The notes under the pieces were generated by a model. It was not told where the DNA came from, searched no databases, and worked only from the letters and a program-made list of their open reading frames with translations. From NCBI RefSeq assembly GCF_030068445.1, contig NZ_JAQPOK010000150.1, positions 1 to 64,000 of the forward strand: 64,000 nucleotides of DNA. Reading direction: 5' to 3'. This document shows positions 34,734-44,614 of the stretch, piece after piece; the stretch's first letter is position 1, and each line of letters opens with the position of its first letter. The translations under genes were made by a program, and so were the position numbers. The DNA comes from Roseofilum halophilum BLCC-M91. GTDB lineage: Bacteria > Cyanobacteriota > Cyanobacteriia > Cyanobacteriales > Desertifilaceae.

Positions 34734-36044
34734 CTAGAAACCCGGTTGCCTTTCACCGACGACTTCTTGGGGGCCGACAATCGACAGGCAGCCAGAGGTA
34801 AGATAGGTTTGGGAAATGTCCTGGGCTTGCTCAATACTCACCTGTGCAATGGCTTCTTGGAAGTGGCTATCAAATTCAATGCCTAACCCAATAGTTTCAT
34901 ACCATCCCAGAATGTGGGCAATCTGAGAGTTAGTTTGTTTACCTAACGCATACTGTCCCAGGAGTTTATTTTTATTAGTCGTCAATTCTTCCAGGGTTAG
35001 GGACATTTGACTCAGACGCTCGACTTCTTCTTGTAGGGAATGAATTGCAATGTCTGTATTGCTGGGAGCTGTTCCCATATATACCACAAACTGGGACAAA
35101 TCTTGACGAGTGGGATAAAAGGCAGAAACATCATAGGCTAATCCCCGTTTTTCCCGCAATTCCACAAACAAGCGGCTCGATAAGCCATTACCTAAGTAAG
35201 TATTGAGCAATTTCAACACGGGATAATCTGGACTCTTGACCGGCGCTCCAGGATAGCCGACCATGACAATGGATTGTTGGGTTTCCTGGGGTTGAATGAT
35301 AGGAGATAGCCCAAATCGGCGATCGAGATTGAACTGGGGAAAAGGCGCTTGAGGAATCGGCTTTTCTGGCGCTTGCCAATCCCCTAAGATATCCTCCACT
35401 AAGGACACAGCCTCAGATACCGTAATCCGTCCGCAGATGCTAATCACCAAGTTATCAGGACGAAAATAGGCTTGATGAAAGGCTTGTAGGTCGTTTTGGG
35501 TAATGGTTTCTACTGTTTCTAGGGTTCCGAGGGGCGATTTTCCGTAGGGATGATCCCCATACATGGCTTCGCGCAAGCCTTTGAAGGCTAAAGAAAAGGG
35601 CTGTTCTTGGGATTGGCGAATGCTTTGTAGAACCAGGCGTTTTTCTAATTGTATTTGCTCTAGGGGAAAAGTGGGCGATCGCATCAACTCAGCCACTAAC
35701 TTAAACAAAGGCACAAAATCCCCAGAGACAGTTTTCAGACTCATGAGAAAATAATCGGCTGCTGCATCTGCACCACAACTTGCCCCAACTGACTCAATTT
35801 GCTCGGCAATGTCTGACCATGAAAAGTTCGGTGTTCCTTTGGTGAGCAAGGAAGAGACCAAGTTAGCGATACCTGCTTTTTCTGGAGGATCGCAACTACA
35901 CCCAGAGCGCAAAAACCAACGACTTGAAACAATATCAGTGATGGGGTTTTCCACCACTAACAGCACAATACCATTGGTCAGTTGTAAGCGATGGGTCTGA
36001 TTCGATTGGAGTGAGCAGAGAAGACTAGCCGTCATGATGGTCAT
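34734..36044 (-). CDS. M16 peptidase family protein, zinc motif lost
   Basis: A 436-residue M16 (pitrilysin/processing-peptidase-like) protein. The LTNGIVLLVVENP opening, RSPTFPLEQIQLEKRLVLQSIRQSQEQP and AMYGDHPYGKSPLGTLETV match the family. Where the HxxEH zinc motif should be, it reads KAGIANLVSSLLTKGT, with neither His nor Glu. It is thus the non-catalytic partner of a two-subunit M16 protease. The HFLEH-bearing partner is encoded at 38352-39680 on the same strand, 2.3 kb upstream. A palindromic repeat (36045) lies directly before ATG 36044, so the ribosome binding site is unclear; ATG 36035 is an alternative. Confidence 0.87.
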   Translation of the reverse strand: MTIMTASLLCSLQSNQTHRLQLTNGIVLLVVENPITDIVSSRWFLRSGCSCDPPEKAGIANLVSSLLTKGTPNFSWSDIAEQIESVGASCGADAAADYFLMSLKTVSGDFVPLFKLVAELMRSPTFPLEQIQLEKRLVLQSIRQSQEQPFSLAFKGLREAMYGDHPYGKSPLGTLETVETITQNDLQAFHQAYFRPDNLVISICGRITVSEAVSLVEDILGDWQAPEKPIPQAPFPQFNLDRRFGLSPIIQPQETQQSIVMVGYPGAPVKSPDYPVLKLLNTYLGNGLSSRLFVELREKRGLAYDVSAFYPTRQDLSQFVVYMGTAPSNTDIAIHSLQEEVERLSQMSLTLEELTTNKNKLLGQYALGKQTNSQIAHILGWYETIGLGIEFDSHFQEAIAQVSIEQAQDISQTYLTSGCLSIVGPQEVVGERQPGF

Positions 36045-36057
36045 AGCGCTTCGCGCT
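36045..36057. repeat. Short palindrome (AGCGCTTCGCGCT) before M16 start
   Basis: It begins one base from the start codon of the M16 gene (36044). It is followed by GGTAATCGGTAAGG, as in the 6705 and 24361 copies. Confidence 0.75.
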
Positions 36058-36085
36058 GGTAATCGGTAAGGTGTAAGCAGCGTGG

Positions 36086-36247
36086 TCAAGGGCGATCGCA
36101 CTCCTTCCAAATATGATACAACACAACGATCGCGCTCAGGCTAAAGCCCAACGAAGCATCTAAGATAAACCCCACCAAATTGGGAAGCACCAATTCAGAA
36201 ATCAAAAGTACAATCTTTTGTTGTCGTTTTTGAGAACTCATAATCAT
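36086..36247 (-). CDS. Possible small membrane protein (53 aa)
   Basis: ATG 36247 (MIMSSQKRQQK) opens a 53-residue frame with a basic N-terminus and one or two hydrophobic segments (IVLLISELVLPNLVGFILDASLG and SLSAIVVLYHIW). The longer frame to 36475 runs through a repeat and is unlikely to be used. TAGGAAA precedes the start. No family is recognised. It lies between the M16 gene and repeats, so it may be spurious. Confidence 0.35.
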   Translation of the reverse strand: MIMSSQKRQQKIVLLISELVLPNLVGFILDASLGFSLSAIVVLYHIWKECDRP

Positions 36248-36351
36248 CAATTTCCTACGCTCATACTCCCGTTTTACTCCTCTATTTTTTATAAGAGAAT
36301 GCTCAGAAAATACAGAAAAATAAATCGCCCAAACTCCCCCCCAACCCCCGT

Positions 36352-36380
36352 AGGGTGCGTTAGCGAAGCGTAACGCACCG
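36352..36380. repeat. Inverted repeat GGTGCGTTA..TAACGCACC
   Basis: Arms GGTGCGTTA and TAACGCACC enclose GCGAAGCG. This is a common type of small palindrome in cyanobacterial genomes. It lies at the left edge of the island that splits the M16 pair. Confidence 0.8.
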
Positions 36381-36524
36381 CCTCTCATAATCCGCTTAAA
36401 ATCAACAAGAATAAGCCAAAATATAGAGAAATAAAACAAAATAAAACTCGCCAAAACCCTCTTTTCAAATGCCAACTTAACCTGCTATAGTAGAAAAATA
36501 AGTACAGCATGGTAGGGCAAAACC

Positions 36525-37394
36525 ATGGTCAATTCCCAACCGCAGACCTTGCAAGAACAATTTCTCTTGTACACGAAGCAACAACTTTTCACCCATAACC
36601 GCAATAGTGAAGCCCAGAAACTTTGCTTCTGGCATCGCTGGCATCCCGATAATGTGAACAAGGAACATCCAACCATTGCTTGTCAGATTAAAGATGACTT
36701 AAACGGTGGTTTTGAGCTGGCTAACATCAACGTTACTATTGGGGAAGTGATCAAGAAAATCAAGAAGACGCTTGGCGAACAAATGAAACTTGATGGGGTT
36801 AACCTTGAAGAGTTGCAGCCCAAGAAAGCTGGTGCGCCGGATGTTTCGCCCTGGCAAATTTGTTATCATTGGCTATGGGATAAAGCCTTTCCTCGGTGGA
36901 TGTTTGGGAAGTTGCAGAAACACGAAAAAGTGGTCTTAAACAACGGATGGTTAGAGTGTATGCCACTTAACGCAGACGACATCCGGCGACCCCGTGGCGC
37001 ACCCCAAGAACCCCCAACAGAATTAATCGCCGATTGGGGATATCAACTCCAATTACAAGTACCCTTTCCCAGGTATTTACTATTATTAAATCAGTCAACC
37101 GATGGGACTTACTCCCTTTGTCCCTCCTTGGGTGTTTGCAAAGAGTATGAGGTATCGCAGGCAGTCGAAACCATGCCCAAAAATGCTAAGTGGCCGGGTA
37201 TTTACTTTGATTCTGGAGAGGCAGAATTTTTGGCGATTGTTTTGCGCGACGGTTGGCCGTTTTCGGATTTTCCAGAGGACGAAATACCGGAATTAACGGG
37301 AGCGCAAATGGTCGAGGTGTGGGAGACATTGCAAAGGGTGGAATGGCAAGGATTTTATCGCCGCTATACGGTGGTGGATATGCCCTCTCCCTAA
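36525..37394 (+). CDS. Unknown protein, possible DUF4384-like segment
   Basis: A 289-residue soluble protein that I do not recognise. The N-terminus (MVNSQPQTLQEQFLLYTKQQ) is helical and holds a Trp/His/Cys-rich stretch (AQKLCFWHRWHPDN). The middle (about 180-215: YQLQLQVPFPRYLLLLNQST, then DGTYSLCPS) resembles the strand pattern of DUF4384 domains found in cyanobacterial effector and caspase-like proteins. This is a weak likeness. The C-terminus is rich in Trp and acidic residues. The last codons (MPSP-stop) lie at the start of a GGGAGAGGG repeat, so the tail may be altered. It sits in an island between repeats. Confidence 0.5.
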   Translation: MVNSQPQTLQEQFLLYTKQQLFTHNRNSEAQKLCFWHRWHPDNVNKEHPTIACQIKDDLNGGFELANINVTIGEVIKKIKKTLGEQMKLDGVNLEELQPKKAGAPDVSPWQICYHWLWDKAFPRWMFGKLQKHEKVVLNNGWLECMPLNADDIRRPRGAPQEPPTELIADWGYQLQLQVPFPRYLLLLNQSTDGTYSLCPSLGVCKEYEVSQAVETMPKNAKWPGIYFDSGEAEFLAIVLRDGWPFSDFPEDEIPELTGAQMVEVWETLQRVEWQGFYRRYTVVDMPSP

Positions 37395-37520
37395 ATCCCT
37401 CTCCCACGGGAGAGGGACTTTTCTCCCCTTCTCCCTTCGACTTCGCTCAGGACAGCGCCTGCGGGAGAAGCGCCGTCCTGAGCGTAGCCGAAGGAGGGTT
37501 GGGGGATGAGGGGCAAATGC
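37388..37520. repeat. MITE-like palindromic repeat
   Basis: Dense inverted repeats: CCCTCTCCC(ACGG)GAGAGGG, then TTCGACTTCGCTCAGGAC with its near-complement GTCCTGAGCGTAGCCGAA, and GCCTGCGGGAGAAG. It shares the CCTGAGCGTAGCCGAAGG segment with the MITE-like element at 17023-17206. It overlaps the stop codon of the preceding gene. Confidence 0.75.
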
Positions 37521-37738
37521 CAGGGGTAGGGGCGGGTTATACCCAAATCTAGGATACCTATCGATAACTTTGCTGAACCCGCCCCCCCCAACTGTTGGGC
37601 TAAATTGGATCAATTAACAATGAGCAAATTATCGTAGGGTGGGCAGGAGGATAAGCAAAATGATTCAAATCCTACAAGCATACCCTGCCAACCTTTGACT
37701 AAATTGGATAAAGTATTTTCAACCAGGAGGTAAGACCA

Positions 37739-38032
37739 TTGGTTAGTTCAATTAATATCGATTCTCTGATTACAACCGATCCTAAACTGCGTTCTGGGCG
37801 GCCGATTATTGCGGGGACTGGAACCTCGGTGCGTCGCGTGGCGGCTCTGTACAATCAAGGATATGGCGCGGAGGAAATTGGGCGACGATTGGATCATTTG
37901 ACGTTGACTCAAGTGTATGCGGCTCTGACTTATTATCATGCTAATCGGGAAGCGATGGATGGGGATTTGCAGGCAGAACAAGATGCCTATACTCAGTTGG
38001 CCCAACAGCACTATCAACAGAGAAAAGTATGA
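37739..38032 (+). CDS. DUF433 family antitoxin-like protein
   Basis: A 97-residue protein of the DUF433 family, commonly the antitoxin partner of a PIN-like DUF5615 toxin. Signature: ITTDPKLRSGRPIIAGTGTSVRRVAALYNQGYGAEEIGRRL..LTLTQVYAALTYYHAN, a helix-turn-helix-like fold. A strong Shine-Dalgarno AGGAGGT (37725-37731) sits eight bases before TTG 37739, which decides this uncommon start. The stop overlaps the ATG of a truncated toxin gene (ATGA at 38029). The pair normally autoregulates, but here the toxin is broken. Confidence 0.9.
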   Translation: MVSSINIDSLITTDPKLRSGRPIIAGTGTSVRRVAALYNQGYGAEEIGRRLDHLTLTQVYAALTYYHANREAMDGDLQAEQDAYTQLAQQHYQQRKV

Positions 38033-38112
38033 GTGTGATTCGTCTTTATCTGGATGAGGATAGTATGGATTCGGCCTTGAGGGAAGGGTTACAGCGTTTT
38101 TCGATGTTATGA
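38029..38112 (+). pseudogene. Truncated DUF5615 (PIN-like) toxin
   Basis: ATG 38029 overlaps the antitoxin stop (ATGA), the classical arrangement. The frame reads MSVIRLYLDEDSMDSALREG, the start of DUF5615 PIN-like toxins with the conserved acidic LDEDSMD. It then ends after 27 residues (LQRFSML-stop). The last codons fall exactly in dispersed element A (CGATGTTATGAGGTACAGT at 38101-38119). Insertion of that element, or deletion at its edge, removed the rest of the toxin. It is almost certainly inactive. Confidence 0.85.
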
Positions 38113-38250
38113 GGTACAGTAATCCAAATGTTCCTTGAGAGTGTTGTCCCATGAAAAGCCTGAAGAATGGGCACGCATAGCGTAAAAAATGGTTTTCCCA
38201 TTACCCATTACCCATTACCCATTACCCATTACCCATTACCCATTACCCAT
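38088..38250. repeat. Dispersed element A with ATTACCC heptamer array
   Basis: Bases about 38088-38216 are similar to the inverse of 5-138, roughly three-quarters identical by eye. Seven exact CCCATTA units run at 38197-38245, with a partial unit to 38250. The left end truncates the DUF5615 toxin gene. Confidence 0.75.
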
Positions 38251-38351
38251 AACAGCGCGAAGCTCTGTAACTCATTTAGGTTTGCTATATAAAGACAAAA
38301 AGGAGAGGGGTATACTAGATCGAAGTTCAAGGCAACCCCTACAAGGTTAGC

Positions 38352-39680
38352 TCACCACAGGGGTTTTAGCCGGGTGACCACATAGCGATCGGGGTGTAAA
38401 TATTTTCCAGCCACACGCTGAATTTCTTCAGGAGTCAAAGCTTGAATGCGATAGGGATAACTCACGGCTTGCCTAGCTTCGGCTACGGTATTGTAATACC
38501 CATACAATCCGGCCAATTGACTGGGAGTTTCCGTAGAGAAGGCATAATCATTACACAGTTGACGCTGGCACGATCGCAGTTCACTCTCCAAAATGGGGGT
38601 CGTGCGTAGGGTCTCCAGGCGATTTTGAATGACTGATTCTACATCGTCGAGATATTTCGGCTCTAGCCAAGCGGTAATCGTAAACAGGCTAGAATCCTGT
38701 TGCAGAGAAAAACTACTGCTAATCCCATAAACTAAACCCTGTTCTTCTTGTAATTCTCTCACGAGACGGGAGGTGCGTCCACTGGCCAAGAGTACAGAAA
38801 TTAAGTCTAAAGCATAAGCATCGCTGAGGCGATCGACTCCGGGCCCTAACCAGGCCATCATTAACCGAGCTTCTTCTAAACGAGGATACTTTAATTCCTT
38901 TCTGCGAATGGTTTCTAGAGGAAAAATAGGGGGTGTTTTGGAGGGGAGTTGGTGGGGTAATGATGCTCCCCATCGCTGCTGATGTTGACCATTTTCTCTC
39001 CCGTTCCTTTCCCTCGGTGGATCTTCAAAATGGACAAAACTTTGACTGACTAAATCAATGGCCTGAGTTTCACTAATATCTCCTACTAACACCACGGTCA
39101 TATTCTCCGGTTGATAACAGTGGTGATGAAATGCCTGCATTTGTTCTGGTGTATGGGTTAGGACTTGCCTTTGTGTCCCTAGTACGGAGCGACCATAGGG
39201 ATGATCGGGATATAAATGTTCCAACAAGGAGGAAAACCCTAACCAGTCTGGATCGTCTTGAGTTTGTCTTATTTCTGACATCACTACTTCTCGCTCTTGC
39301 AGAAATTCCTCTTTCGGAATCGCCGGATAGAGTAAAATTTGGGCTAAATAGGGCAGGGTATCCGCCAGGTGAGGAACCGCCGTATTGATGTAGAAATGGG
39401 CATAATCATAGCTGGTAGCCGCGTTACTGACTCCACCCCGATTTTCAATCACGCGATCGAATATTCCCGGCCCGATCTGATCGGTTCCTTTGAACACCAT
39501 ATGTTCTAGAAAATGGGCCAATCCTGGCAGTTCTTCCGGTTCATGCATTGCCCCGGCTCTCACCCACACATCCGCAGCCACTGCCGGAGTGGCTGACATT
39601 TGTTGATGGATTAGAGTTAAGCCACTGTCGAGTTTTAGGGTACGAGCTGGAAAATGGGGGAAAGATAATAATTTTGCCAA
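38352..39680 (-). CDS. M16 family zinc peptidase (catalytic subunit)
   Basis: A 442-residue M16 metalloprotease. It has the inverted zinc motif HFLEH within LPGLAHFLEHMVFKGT, with a downstream Glu region (REVVMSEIRQTQDDP), YPDHPYGRSVLGT, and a second half-domain with RLVRELQEEQGLVYGISSSF (Arg/Tyr substrate-binding pair). It is the likely active partner of the HxxEH-less protein at 34734-36044. In many cyanobacteria the two genes are adjacent; here 2.3 kb of accessory genes and repeats lie between. ATG 39680 is the first start. Confidence 0.9.
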   Translation of the reverse strand: MAKLLSFPHFPARTLKLDSGLTLIHQQMSATPAVAADVWVRAGAMHEPEELPGLAHFLEHMVFKGTDQIGPGIFDRVIENRGGVSNAATSYDYAHFYINTAVPHLADTLPYLAQILLYPAIPKEEFLQEREVVMSEIRQTQDDPDWLGFSSLLEHLYPDHPYGRSVLGTQRQVLTHTPEQMQAFHHHCYQPENMTVVLVGDISETQAIDLVSQSFVHFEDPPRERNGRENGQHQQRWGASLPHQLPSKTPPIFPLETIRRKELKYPRLEEARLMMAWLGPGVDRLSDAYALDLISVLLASGRTSRLVRELQEEQGLVYGISSSFSLQQDSSLFTITAWLEPKYLDDVESVIQNRLETLRTTPILESELRSCQRQLCNDYAFSTETPSQLAGLYGYYNTVAEARQAVSYPYRIQALTPEEIQRVAGKYLHPDRYVVTRLKPLW

Positions 39681-39848
39681 GGGTTTGACAGTTTATATTA
39701 TTTGCTGGCGGAATTGTATCGATTTTTATTCTGTTTTTTTGTAGCTCAGAATACAAAATTTGAGATTCTGGGGATTTTTCAGCCGATCACCCTTCGTAGG
39801 CACAACAGCGAGCAAGATGCCATTTTCCAGTATTTGTAAACACTATAG

Positions 39849-39859
39849 AGCGCAGCGCT
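39849..39859. repeat. Short palindrome (AGCGCAGCGCT)
   Basis: A perfect 11-bp palindrome downstream of a Uma2 gene. It is followed by ATATGACG. It is a member of the dispersed palindrome family described in findings. Confidence 0.6.
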
Positions 39860-39899
39860 ATATGACGTTAAGGTTGGGTTTCACTTCCCTCTACCCAAC

Positions 39900-40586
39900 C
39901 TACTTTTGCGACAAAACCTGCACGAATTCTTGATGCTCTTCTGTTGCTATTCCTGTTTGCAATACCTGCAAAACCCGCCCTAAATTACCACTCAACAGCG
40001 CCTCAACATCTAACCACAACCCCGGATAGACTTCACTGCGAATGATCCCCTCCTCATCAGCTTCCAATTTCTCAAATTGACCCGCTCTCAGGCGAAACCA
40101 ATCGATCGCCCGATCCTCAACCCGCCATACCAAATATTCTTGCACCTGATGGCGACAATACACCTGCAACTTATCTTGCATATCCAGAGAAACAGTCGAA
40201 GCAGAAATTTCTACCACTAACTCCGGCGCTCCCACCACATATCCCTCCTCATTGACGATAGACTGTCCTTCCCGCTCAACCCGGAGGAGGATATCGGGTT
40301 GGGGTTCGTTGTTGCTATCGAGAACCACTGTTGCATTATCGCCTCCTTGACACCCTGGAGTCATAGACGCATAAGCTCCCAACCAAGCGATCGCGTTAAA
40401 GTGAGGTTTACCATGTTGGTTAATGCGTAACGGTGATGCCATATAAACCACTCCTTCGATTAATTCCGCTTTCTTCAACTCCGGCATGTTAGAATAGCGG
40501 CGCTCAAATTCTGGGCGCGAAAGATGGTCTCCATTTTCTAATCGCGGAATATTGGGCGATCGAGTGATCATTGTATTCGTAACCAT
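39900..40586 (-). CDS. Uma2 family (DUF820) protein
   Basis: A 228-residue Uma2 protein. Family hallmarks: MPELKKAELIEGVVYMASPLR near the start, QPDILLRVE, APELVVEISASTVSLDMQDKLQVYCRHQVQEYLVWRVEDRAIDWF (Glu and Lys of the nuclease-like core) and LYPGLWLDVEALL-like PGLWLD. The core residues look intact, unlike the copy at 26179. The role is unknown. It is a single gene on the minus strand downstream of the atp operon terminator. Confidence 0.88.
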   Translation of the reverse strand: MVTNTMITRSPNIPRLENGDHLSRPEFERRYSNMPELKKAELIEGVVYMASPLRINQHGKPHFNAIAWLGAYASMTPGCQGGDNATVVLDSNNEPQPDILLRVEREGQSIVNEEGYVVGAPELVVEISASTVSLDMQDKLQVYCRHQVQEYLVWRVEDRAIDWFRLRAGQFEKLEADEEGIIRSEVYPGLWLDVEALLSGNLGRVLQVLQTGIATEEHQEFVQVLSQK

Positions 40587-40660
40587 AGTTATCTCTCCTT
40601 AGTTTTTGATGCTGAGGATTCATTAATTTGAATTTTAACGAAAAGCCAAAGAGGAATAAA

Positions 40661-40706
40661 TAAAAAAAATATCGGCACAGCCTATATCCTTTCAGGCTGC
40701 ACCGAT
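40661..40706 (-). terminator. Rho-independent terminator of the atp operon
   Basis: On the minus strand, ATCGGTGCAGCCT (40694-40706) pairs with AGGCTGTGCCGAT (40671-40683) with two G-U pairs and a ten-base loop. A T-rich run (A7 on plus, 40661-40669) follows. It lies 28 bp after the gamma-subunit stop codon. Confidence 0.85.
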
Positions 40707-40733
40707 TAACCCATTCATTGCCAGGGCATAGGG

Positions 40734-41684
40734 CTAATTCAACGCTTCTGCTCCACCAACCACTTCTAGCAGTTCTTGAGTAATGGCAGCTTGCCGAGCC
40801 TTGTTGTAAGACAGGGTAAGTGTGTTAATCATTTCACTGGCGTTATCCGAAGCACTACTCATTGCTGTCATCCGAGCAGCCAATTCACTGGCGGCAGATT
40901 CTTGCAGGGCCCGTAGGAATTGGTTTTTAATGAAGAGGGGTAACAGAGCCTCCAGGATTTGGGCGGGATCTTGTTCAAAGATCATATCTCTGGGGAAACC
41001 ACCTTCTTCTGGAGAGGCTACTTTTTCCCTGGAAACATTAAAGCTACCATTGGCTGTAGTTAAACGGAATACTTCATCGTCAACCACTTCTAACCCTTGG
41101 GGCGTTAAGGGGAGTAGGGTTTGAATAACAGGTCTGGAGCTAATCAAGGAGACGAATTTGGTATAAATCAGCTCTATCCGGTCTACTTTACCGGAGAGGA
41201 ACCATCCGAGAATGTTATCTACAATTTCGTCTGCTTCTTCGGCGCTCGGTATTTGGGCTAGTTCTGTACGGGTGGTGGCAATGGGGACTTCCCGACGCTG
41301 GAAGTATTGAACGGATTTACGGCCTAAGAGGGCATATTCGTAGTTGAGGCCGTCTTGTTCGAGTTCTTTGGCTCGAATTTCGGCGCGACGGATGACGTTA
41401 CTATTGTATGCGCCACAGAGGCCGCGATCGCCGGAAAAGACAATTAACCCAACGGTTTTGACTTCCCGATTTTTGAGCAGTTCGAGGTCAACATCTTCAA
41501 ACTGAAGGCGACTTTGCAGACGATACAGCACTTGAGCTAAACGGTCTGCAAAGGGACGGGTGGCTAAGACTTGTTCTTGGGCGCGACGCACTTTTGCTGC
41601 GGCCACCAAACGCATGGCTTCCGTAATTTTGCGAGTATTTTTAACGGATTTGATGCGATCGCGGATCGCTTTAAGATTTGCCAT
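40734..41684 (-). CDS. F-type ATP synthase gamma subunit
   Basis: The central rotor stalk of the F1 part, coupling proton flow to catalysis at the thylakoid. It has 316 residues. The N-terminus [36 protein letters not shown] and the C-terminus [41 protein letters not shown] are canonical. The cyanobacterial-type insertion (about 195-235, [28 protein letters not shown]) is present; it takes part in inhibition of ATP hydrolysis, as known for this group. It is the last gene of the operon, followed by a terminator. Called atpC in cyanobacterial naming, atpG elsewhere. Confidence 0.96.
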   Translation of the reverse strand: MANLKAIRDRIKSVKNTRKITEAMRLVAAAKVRRAQEQVLATRPFADRLAQVLYRLQSRLQFEDVDLELLKNREVKTVGLIVFSGDRGLCGAYNSNVIRRAEIRAKELEQDGLNYEYALLGRKSVQYFQRREVPIATTRTELAQIPSAEEADEIVDNILGWFLSGKVDRIELIYTKFVSLISSRPVIQTLLPLTPQGLEVVDDEVFRLTTANGSFNVSREKVASPEEGGFPRDMIFEQDPAQILEALLPLFIKNQFLRALQESAASELAARMTAMSSASDNASEMINTLTLSYNKARQAAITQELLEVVGGAEALN

Positions 41685-41791
41685 AGGAAAAACGAGGAGA
41701 TAGGGGACAGGGAAGAGTCAAATAGTGGATAGGGATGAACTATCCACTATCAATGCTGAGTTGAAGACCCTGGACTGAGCGCAGTCGAAGT

Positions 41792-43315
<1,524 letters not shown>

Positions 43316-43404
43316 TTATTTTTGGATGTAACAGGTGTGCTTAGGGGTCAACAGTTGTCAGATTTTGGCCAGTCCCCAGGGGGGAGACCCAAGGTTTACC
43401 AGCC

Positions 43405-43953
43405 CTAGGCTAGGGCTAGACCAATACGCCGCAGTTGGCCGCGCAGACTGGCATCAATGACTTGAGATCCCACTTGGATGATCACGCCACCAATCAGGTC
43501 TGGATCGATGCGAGCTTGCAGTTCCACATCTCTAGCGTTGGTCATTGCTTTTGTCCGTTCGGCGATCGCCCGGCCTTCCTCTTCCGTTAGTTCTACGGCT
43601 GAGGTGACCTGGGCCAAAACCGTTTGATTCAATTCCCGTAATCGGGTCAGATAGGATTGGCAAACCCCATCTAAAAATTGGATGCGTCCCCGATCCACCA
43701 GTAGGAATAGGAACCGTTGAACATAAGAGTCCATTTGATCTTGAGTAATTTGTCTGAGAACCCCTTTTTTCGCCTCTGGGTTAATCAGGGGATGACTCAG
43801 CAGTGAGCGCAGTTGCTCGCTACTCTCCCACATTTCTAGGATTATGCGGGCATCATCGCCAAACTTCTCCGTCAGGTCATTGCTTTGGGCGATGGACATT
43901 AGAGCTTCGGCGTAGGGTTCTACAATCGAACCGACAATTGAACTGTTTTTCAT
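43405..43953 (-). CDS. F-type ATP synthase delta subunit
   Basis: The 182-residue stator subunit (OSCP homologue) joining F1 alpha to the b/b' stalk. Seen: VEPYAEALMSIAQ near the start, LLSHPLINPEAKKGVLRQI and the C-terminal strand RIDPDLIGGVIIQVGSQVIDASLRGQLRRIGLAL. The start codon overlaps the stop of the upstream b gene by 4 bp (43950-43953), showing translational coupling. Called atpD in cyanobacteria or atpH in E. coli style. Confidence 0.95.
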   Translation of the reverse strand: MKNSSIVGSIVEPYAEALMSIAQSNDLTEKFGDDARIILEMWESSEQLRSLLSHPLINPEAKKGVLRQITQDQMDSYVQRFLFLLVDRGRIQFLDGVCQSYLTRLRELNQTVLAQVTSAVELTEEEGRAIAERTKAMTNARDVELQARIDPDLIGGVIIQVGSQVIDASLRGQLRRIGLALA

Positions 43954-44480
43954 CCGTTTCCTCCTACCCTAGCAATGCACCGCCCGATCAGTTGATGCTG
44001 AAGATCCTCGTTTAATTCATCTCTGATTTGGGATTCAACCCGTTGCATCGCTAAGGCAACAACCCGTTTCTTCAGTTCAGCAATCACTCGACTCTGTTCA
44101 GCTTCTAGATCTTGAGCGGCTGTGTCTTTTAGTCTTTGGATGTCTTCATCCGATTTGGCCAAGATGGCTGCTTTAGCCTCTGCCGCTCGCTCCACCGCCT
44201 GTTGACGGATTTTTTCAGCTTGAGCTTGAGCCTGAGCGAGATTTTGTTCTTGTTCTTTGAGTGCCGATGCCGCTTTTTGTTGTCGCTCTTCGGCATCTTT
44301 AATGGCGTTTTCGATTTCTTCGCGCCGAGCGGCTAGGGTTTTTCCCACCGCAGAGCGACCAAAGTACACCAGCACTCCGATGATAATAACGAGGTTAACG
44401 AGGTTCGTCTCAAGTACATCAAAATTGAGTCCGAACCCATGTTCTGTTGCTTCTGTTGCCAGCAACCAAAAATTACCCAT
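43950..44480 (-). CDS. atpF: F-type ATP synthase b subunit
   Basis: A stator subunit of about 176 residues. One N-terminal membrane helix (NLVNLVIIIGVLVYFG) is followed by a long charged coiled coil (ARREEIENAIKDAEERQQKA... to RVESQIRDELNEDLQ). The frame opens at ATG 44495, but MGNFWLLATEATEH from ATG 44480 matches the usual start. The 3' end overlaps the delta gene by 4 bp. It pairs with the b' subunit encoded 120 bp upstream. Confidence 0.93.
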   Translation of the reverse strand: MGNFWLLATEATEHGFGLNFDVLETNLVNLVIIIGVLVYFGRSAVGKTLAARREEIENAIKDAEERQQKAASALKEQEQNLAQAQAQAEKIRQQAVERAAEAKAAILAKSDEDIQRLKDTAAQDLEAEQSRVIAELKKRVVALAMQRVESQIRDELNEDLQHQLIGRCIARVGGNG

Positions 44481-44614
44481 GCTATGAAAGTCCATTTGAG
44501 CGCAGTTTTTCTACAGGTTTTCCTCGCTTCTGACCCAGGGTTGGGCCACACACGAAGTCCGAAACGTTCAGTTGGGTATCGAAGGGGCCAGAGAAGCTCC
44601 AGACAAGGAGGGGA

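Noticed and set aside
36248-36475. Upstream extension of the small membrane protein frame (36086-36475)
   Set aside because: It passes through a GGTGCGTTA inverted repeat and is not protein-like; only the 53-residue C-terminal part is kept as possible.
37253-37613. Frames over the palindromic repeat (both strands)
   Set aside because: They arise from the GGGAGAGGG/TTCGAC repeat and have no family features.
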